A stretch of DNA of 64,000 nt from Arenibacter sp. 6A1 (GTDB taxonomy: Bacteria > Bacteroidota > Bacteroidia > Flavobacteriales > Flavobacteriaceae), in contig NZ_JAAXCQ010000004.1 of NCBI RefSeq assembly GCF_012272855.1, positions 1 through 64,000 of the forward strand. The letters run 5' to 3'. The notes under the pieces are model-generated. The model searched no databases. It saw only the letters and a list, made by a program, of their open reading frames with translations, and had not been told where the DNA came from. Each line of letters begins with the position of its first letter. Position 1 is the first letter of the stretch. Both the position numbers and the translations under genes were made by a program. Of the stretch, positions 60,392 through 64,000 are shown in pieces.

Positions 60392-62713
60392 CTAAAATGG
60401 ATATCCGATAGCAAAATTTAAGATGGGTTCTTTAATCCCTATTTCCCATCGCTCTTTCTTGGGCAAATACGGTTTGTTTAAAGGAGCGGCCAAATCTAAT
60501 CGAATGACAAAACTCTGAATATCTACCCGCAATCCGGCCCCTAGCCCAACCCCTAGCTCGTTTATAAAATCGGAAGTAAACTTTCCTCCCGGCAAAGATT
60601 CATTTTCTTTGATCAACCAAACATTACCAGCATCGGCAAACAAGGCTCCTTTAAAAAACGAATAAATGGGAAAGCGGTATTCGATATTGGCCTCTAGCCT
60701 AATATCCCCGGCCTGATCGAAGTAATTGGTTTGGTTATCGGTGCTAGGCAGGTAGCTCCCCGGCCCCAAAGACCGTATTCTAAAGGCACGGACACTATAA
60801 GGGCCTCCGGAATAATATTGTTTTGAAAAAGGGAGGGCCGTAGAATTTCCGTAAGGCAGCCCTATACCGCCAAAAACCCTAGAGACTAAAGTTTGGGAAT
60901 TTCCCAACTTCCAGTAATGTCTAAAATCTACATCAACCTTGGCATATTGGGCGTATTCCAATCCTAAAAAGGTGTTTTTTCCAGTGTCGCTTTTTTTCTT
61001 GCTGAGCAAACTCAAGGTATTTCCGGCGATATCAAGATTAAAATTGAAGAAAACAGGGTGTTTCCGCTTTTGACTAAGGAGCTCATTATACGTAAAAGAA
61101 TAGCTGAGACCAGCGATAAATTGTTGCCTGAAGCTACTTTTCAAATACGGATTTTCATTTAAAATAGCATCAAATTCCGCGCTGCTTTTAGAAAGCTTTA
61201 CATAATTGAAACCCAATGGCACCAGTTCGTGAAAAACATATTTATTGGCATTATATAAATATCCAAAAGAGGTATTATAGGAGTGTACATTATATAATTG
61301 GCTCCGTTTAAAAAATTCGGCCCCCACCTCTATTTTTGTCTTGGGCACGCCGTATTTAAAACGTCCTTCCGTTCTTATTGGCGCTAACAAACGCGGAAAG
61401 ACGATACTGCTTTTTAAACCAATTTTTGTACTGCTTAGCCCCGCATTTGCCTTGCCGCCTACCTGGGTTTCGTATCCTCCATCGGCACTTAGATTTAAGG
61501 TTTCCCCACCCTGAAATAAATTTCTATTGCTATAGGTGACCGCTAGTGAAGGACCGGCAAAATTATTGGATTTTGAAACTGCTTGTAATTCTGTACGAAT
61601 AGACCTTTTGTTCAAAGGCGATAGATATATCCGGGCATCCAAGGCCCCAATACTGTCCGCGCTAATAAGACTATCGGCAACCAGCTCATTATATCTGATA
61701 TTCACAAACTTATAAGTCCCAATAGAAGAAAGTCGATTGCTGCTCAGTTTAGATGCAATTGGAGTATAGCGCGCTCCCTTTTCTAATAAAATATAGGGCG
61801 ACAACCGTTTTGGTTTAAAAAACAAGGGTTGCTGAAGAAAATCGATACCATTTAATCGCACGGAATCCAAGGCTTGCCCCTTTTCATCAATCCCGTAATT
61901 GGGGTATACGGTAATGTCCTCTATAACATAGGGGATCTGGGATTTTTGGGGTACCTCTTTCTTTAGTCTTAAGAAAAGATCGAAACGCCTATCCTTGTAA
62001 CGATTGGTGTCTGCTTCAAAAATTAAAAAATCGCCATTAAAATTATAATACCCCTGAGATTTTAAATCGGTATCTATACGTTCGCGTTCCTGTTTAAAAG
62101 AAGCCAAATCATATCGATTTCCTTTTTTAAGGACACTGGCACCTAAACTCTTTTGGATGGCCTTATAAATAGGTAGGGAATCCGTATCTAATTGATAGGT
62201 TTCCATGGTATAGGGTTGACTCACCGCTACCTGATATACTATGGAGGCGCTGTTTTTATTACTGATTTCCTTTGAAGAAATATCATTGTAAAAAAAACCG
62301 CGATTTTCCAACCTATTTTGAATCAGCGCTTTGGTCTTTTCAACATTAACATCTGATACATACACGGGCTTTTCCCCTATTTTTTTATTTAGGAACTTAT
62401 TGATAAAACCCGGTTTTTCTTGTTGTGCTTTAAAATGGGCATAAAGCCCTGCATAGATTCCCAAAATTTTGGAATTGGGCACAGGACGCAATAGGGCATC
62501 CAATTCGCCAGCCACCACTTTTAGATCTTTTACGGGCGCTTCCGAAGTCAATTCCAATGTCCCGCCTGCATATAATTGTGCTCCTTCCGGAATGTACTTT
62601 TTTACACTGCAAGAATGCAGTACAAGCCCTAAAAAGAGTATGCCTACCCCAATTATTTTATTCCTTTTGTCCACCTTTTTCTTGCTTTTGTGCTTCTTTT
62701 TTGCTTTCATCAT
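60392..62713 (-). CDS. tamL: TamL: lipoprotein form of TamA/Omp85 family
   Basis: A 773-residue outer-membrane protein of the BamA/TamA family. A very basic head (KAKKKHKSKKKVDKRNK) precedes a hydrophobic stretch and the lipobox LHSC, marking the lipidated TamL form found in Bacteroidota. POTRA-like segments are in about 40-380 and the barrel in about 400-773, ending in a membrane-barrel-like LNFAIGYPF. The insertion loop GGPYSVRAFRIRSLGPGSY is the Omp85 RGF-type motif (VRAFR here). The start overlaps the end of the TamB frame by about 56 bp; a GTG at residue 14 would cut this to 17 bp. Confidence 0.9.
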   Translation of the reverse strand: MMKAKKKHKSKKKVDKRNKIIGVGILFLGLVLHSCSVKKYIPEGAQLYAGGTLELTSEAPVKDLKVVAGELDALLRPVPNSKILGIYAGLYAHFKAQQEKPGFINKFLNKKIGEKPVYVSDVNVEKTKALIQNRLENRGFFYNDISSKEISNKNSASIVYQVAVSQPYTMETYQLDTDSLPIYKAIQKSLGASVLKKGNRYDLASFKQERERIDTDLKSQGYYNFNGDFLIFEADTNRYKDRRFDLFLRLKKEVPQKSQIPYVIEDITVYPNYGIDEKGQALDSVRLNGIDFLQQPLFFKPKRLSPYILLEKGARYTPIASKLSSNRLSSIGTYKFVNIRYNELVADSLISADSIGALDARIYLSPLNKRSIRTELQAVSKSNNFAGPSLAVTYSNRNLFQGGETLNLSADGGYETQVGGKANAGLSSTKIGLKSSIVFPRLLAPIRTEGRFKYGVPKTKIEVGAEFFKRSQLYNVHSYNTSFGYLYNANKYVFHELVPLGFNYVKLSKSSAEFDAILNENPYLKSSFRQQFIAGLSYSFTYNELLSQKRKHPVFFNFNLDIAGNTLSLLSKKKSDTGKNTFLGLEYAQYAKVDVDFRHYWKLGNSQTLVSRVFGGIGLPYGNSTALPFSKQYYSGGPYSVRAFRIRSLGPGSYLPSTDNQTNYFDQAGDIRLEANIEYRFPIYSFFKGALFADAGNVWLIKENESLPGGKFTSDFINELGVGLGAGLRVDIQSFVIRLDLAAPLNKPYLPKKERWEIGIKEPILNFAIGYPF

Positions 62714-64000
62714 CTTTCAGTTGCCCTACCCAAAGCTCCTTGAACTTATTAAACTCCCTATTAAAAATAAGCGCTACTCCGGTAACGATCAGCTGTCCGT
62801 CGATGACACTTTCGAATTCGTTCTTACGAAACCCTTTTATTCTAAAACGTCCGTTCTCTGTCAACAAGTACTCCAAATTTACATTTCCAATGACGGGGGT
62901 ACCTTCACCAGAAACCTGACTACTCCCTTCCAAATCTACTTCACTGCCGACCTGAACTATTAATCTATTATTAAATAAACGTTTACTGGCACTTATATCC
63001 AACTGCGTTCTATCTTGGGGAGCATCTCCTTGATAATCGGTAAAACTGTCCAATCCAAAATCGAGATCCACTCCGGTTTTCCCTATTAATTTTTCTGAAA
63101 AATTGTTCAGTTGGCCAGACAGCACTTTGTTTACATTATCGCGGGCTATAGATGCTGCCCCTCCCGAGCTCCCATCACTTGTAGCCCCTGGAAAGAACCT
63201 ATTGAGCACCAATAGGGAAAACACCTGTTTGTTAAGTTCTTCCTCTTGTTTGTTCAGCTGTTGTACTTGCCCGTAAACCGCTCCTCCGAATGCCCCTTGT
63301 TCTGCTTCTGGAATATCTAAATTAAAAGATAATTCCGGTAACAATAGGGAGCCGTCGACATTTAAATAAACCAAAAAAGGTACTTTTTGCTTGTATTTAC
63401 TACTTTCAGCGGCATTTTGGGTCGATATTTTTGTGGCCATCAAGGGGGCGGCCGAGGTCTCAACCTTATAAATGGCCTTAATATCCAAGGTCGCATCCAA
63501 AGGATCCCCGTTCCAAATAATACTGCTTCCCGGTGATATTTCGAACCTTCTTTTTACCAAATTGTAAAGACTGGCTTCATAATGCCCTTTTTTAACTTCA
63601 TACCTCCCCGAAAGGGTTGTTCTTCCACTAGGTTCTACCCCTACTATAAAATCGCCTTTCCCAGAAATCTGAAAATTGTCGCCGCTGCGTTCATCGATGA
63701 CTATGGTAAAAGTAGCATTGTTTTCTACGGACAACTGAGTATCTATGGAATATCCGGTGAGTATGGCAGAAGAAGCCCCATCGTCTTTATTCCTGGTTAA
63801 AATATCATTAGGGTTTTCTTTATTTACAAAAATGACCACCCCTTCGCGCTCGGTGATATCTAACTGGGACTCTGGAACTACAAAAGTAAAATCGGATCCC
63901 TCGTTAACCCTAAGGGTACCGGTTATTTTTGGCGTTTTCAAATTTCCCGAAAGGGTCATATCCGCATCCATTTTCACTTTCCCGTAATACTGTTCGTTAT
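62658..64000 (-). CDS. tamB: TamB (translocation and assembly module), C-terminal part, truncated by the window edge
   Basis: At least 440 residues of the C-terminal region of a TamB/DUF490 protein. The frame stays open to the window end, so the ATG at 63977 is probably internal. The features are DUF490 beta-strand repeats (LKTPKITGTLRVNEGSDFTF, LSGRYEVKKGHYEASLYNLV) and the conserved C-terminal segment near SKRLFNNRLIVQVGSEVDLE and NLEYLLTENGRFRIKGFR. TamB spans the periplasm and works with TamA or TamL to move lipids or proteins to the outer membrane. It overlaps tamL, and both form one operon. Confidence 0.88.
   Translation of the reverse strand, partial: NEQYYGKVKMDADMTLSGNLKTPKITGTLRVNEGSDFTFVVPESQLDITEREGVVIFVNKENPNDILTRNKDDGASSAILTGYSIDTQLSVENNATFTIVIDERSGDNFQISGKGDFIVGVEPSGRTTLSGRYEVKKGHYEASLYNLVKRRFEISPGSSIIWNGDPLDATLDIKAIYKVETSAAPLMATKISTQNAAESSKYKQKVPFLVYLNVDGSLLLPELSFNLDIPEAEQGAFGGAVYGQVQQLNKQEEELNKQVFSLLVLNRFFPGATSDGSSGGAASIARDNVNKVLSGQLNNFSEKLIGKTGVDLDFGLDSFTDYQGDAPQDRTQLDISASKRLFNNRLIVQVGSEVDLEGSSQVSGEGTPVIGNVNLEYLLTENGRFRIKGFRKNEFESVIDGQLIVTGVALIFNREFNKFKELWVGQLKDDESKKEAQKQEKGGQKE

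Noticed and set aside
1-64000. CRISPR array
   Set aside because: Repeated units are either tandem without unique spacers (12722-13010, 11888-11925) or dispersed; no cas gene is present.
1-64000. tRNA or rRNA genes
   Set aside because: No clover-leaf candidates with a GTTCGA-type T loop in context and no rRNA-like stretch were recognised by eye; a covariance search would be decisive.

Overview
The window looks like a chromosomal segment of a marine-type member of the Flavobacteriaceae (Bacteroidota). The evidence is moderate-to-low G+C, promoter boxes of the Bacteroidota type (TAnnTTTG), weak Shine-Dalgarno signals, a TamL-type lipoprotein Omp85 next to TamB, WG-repeat, DUF2267 and pirin/DoxX/YceI genes, and families of dispersed hairpin repeats typical of the group. 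No rRNA, tRNA, CRISPR array or complete insertion sequence was seen. I count about 60 credible protein genes. Nearly all of the large gaps (1-3015, 7877-8738, 11655-13040, 15845-17010, 27454-28132, 31378-32092, 34882-35593) hold dispersed repeats.

Layout. 3.0-7.9 kb: a degenerate receiver, a large PAS/GAF histidine kinase and an Rcp1-like response regulator. 8.7-26.7 kb: a stress block on mostly the minus strand. It holds D-lactate dehydrogenase, a lipoprotein, two small coiled-coil proteins, an ATP-cone/Mrr-like nuclease, a baeRF-like protein, five two-domain universal stress proteins (USPs), and a PAS histidine kinase overlapping a response regulator whose output is a Crp/Fnr module. 28.1-31.4 kb: an AT-rich, probably acquired operon (pirin, pirin, GNAT, DoxX, YceI) bracketed by 183-bp direct repeats. 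32.1-48.9 kb: DUF302, two PfkB-type sugar kinases, a Rip3-like site-2 protease with CBS domains, Upp, a P2-type cation ATPase, Hsp20, a GT39-type glycosyltransferase, YtxH, an acetate kinase/phosphotransacetylase pair, a phosphoribosyltransferase and an alpha/beta hydrolase. 49-57.6 kb: a MacAB-like exporter, a sixth USP, and an operon with a CDP-alcohol phosphotransferase and a YkuE-like phosphoesterase. 57.7-64 kb: MlaEFD-like lipid transport and TamL/TamB outer-membrane assembly.

The main result is a candidate regulon. I find 17 intergenic copies of the palindrome ATGAY-N4-RTCAK, plus one near match. In most of them a TAnnTTTG-like -7 box starts exactly 23 nt after the palindrome, which is class II (about -41) Crp/Fnr geometry. 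Three operators have correctly spaced boxes on both sides. The targets are USPs, both PfkB kinases or their operons, pta-ackA, hsp20, the P-type ATPase, the phosphoribosyltransferase/hydrolase pair, four paralogous coiled-coil proteins, DUF2267, YtxH, the Mla operon and possibly the local kinase/Crp-type regulator itself. The gene set closely parallels the mycobacterial DosR dormancy regulon (USPs, pfkB, hspX, ctpF, rip3, PRT-hydrolase) but appears to be wired to a receiver-Crp/Fnr fusion. I infer a Bacteroidota hypoxia or energy-starvation survival system.

A second layer may act on mRNA. A roughly 90-bp element containing two ATGACCG-like heptamers exactly 48 bp apart sits directly before five start codons: ldhA's partner lipoprotein, a coiled-coil gene, the baeRF gene and two USPs. 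In two copies it reads as an intact 22-26 codon upstream ORF.
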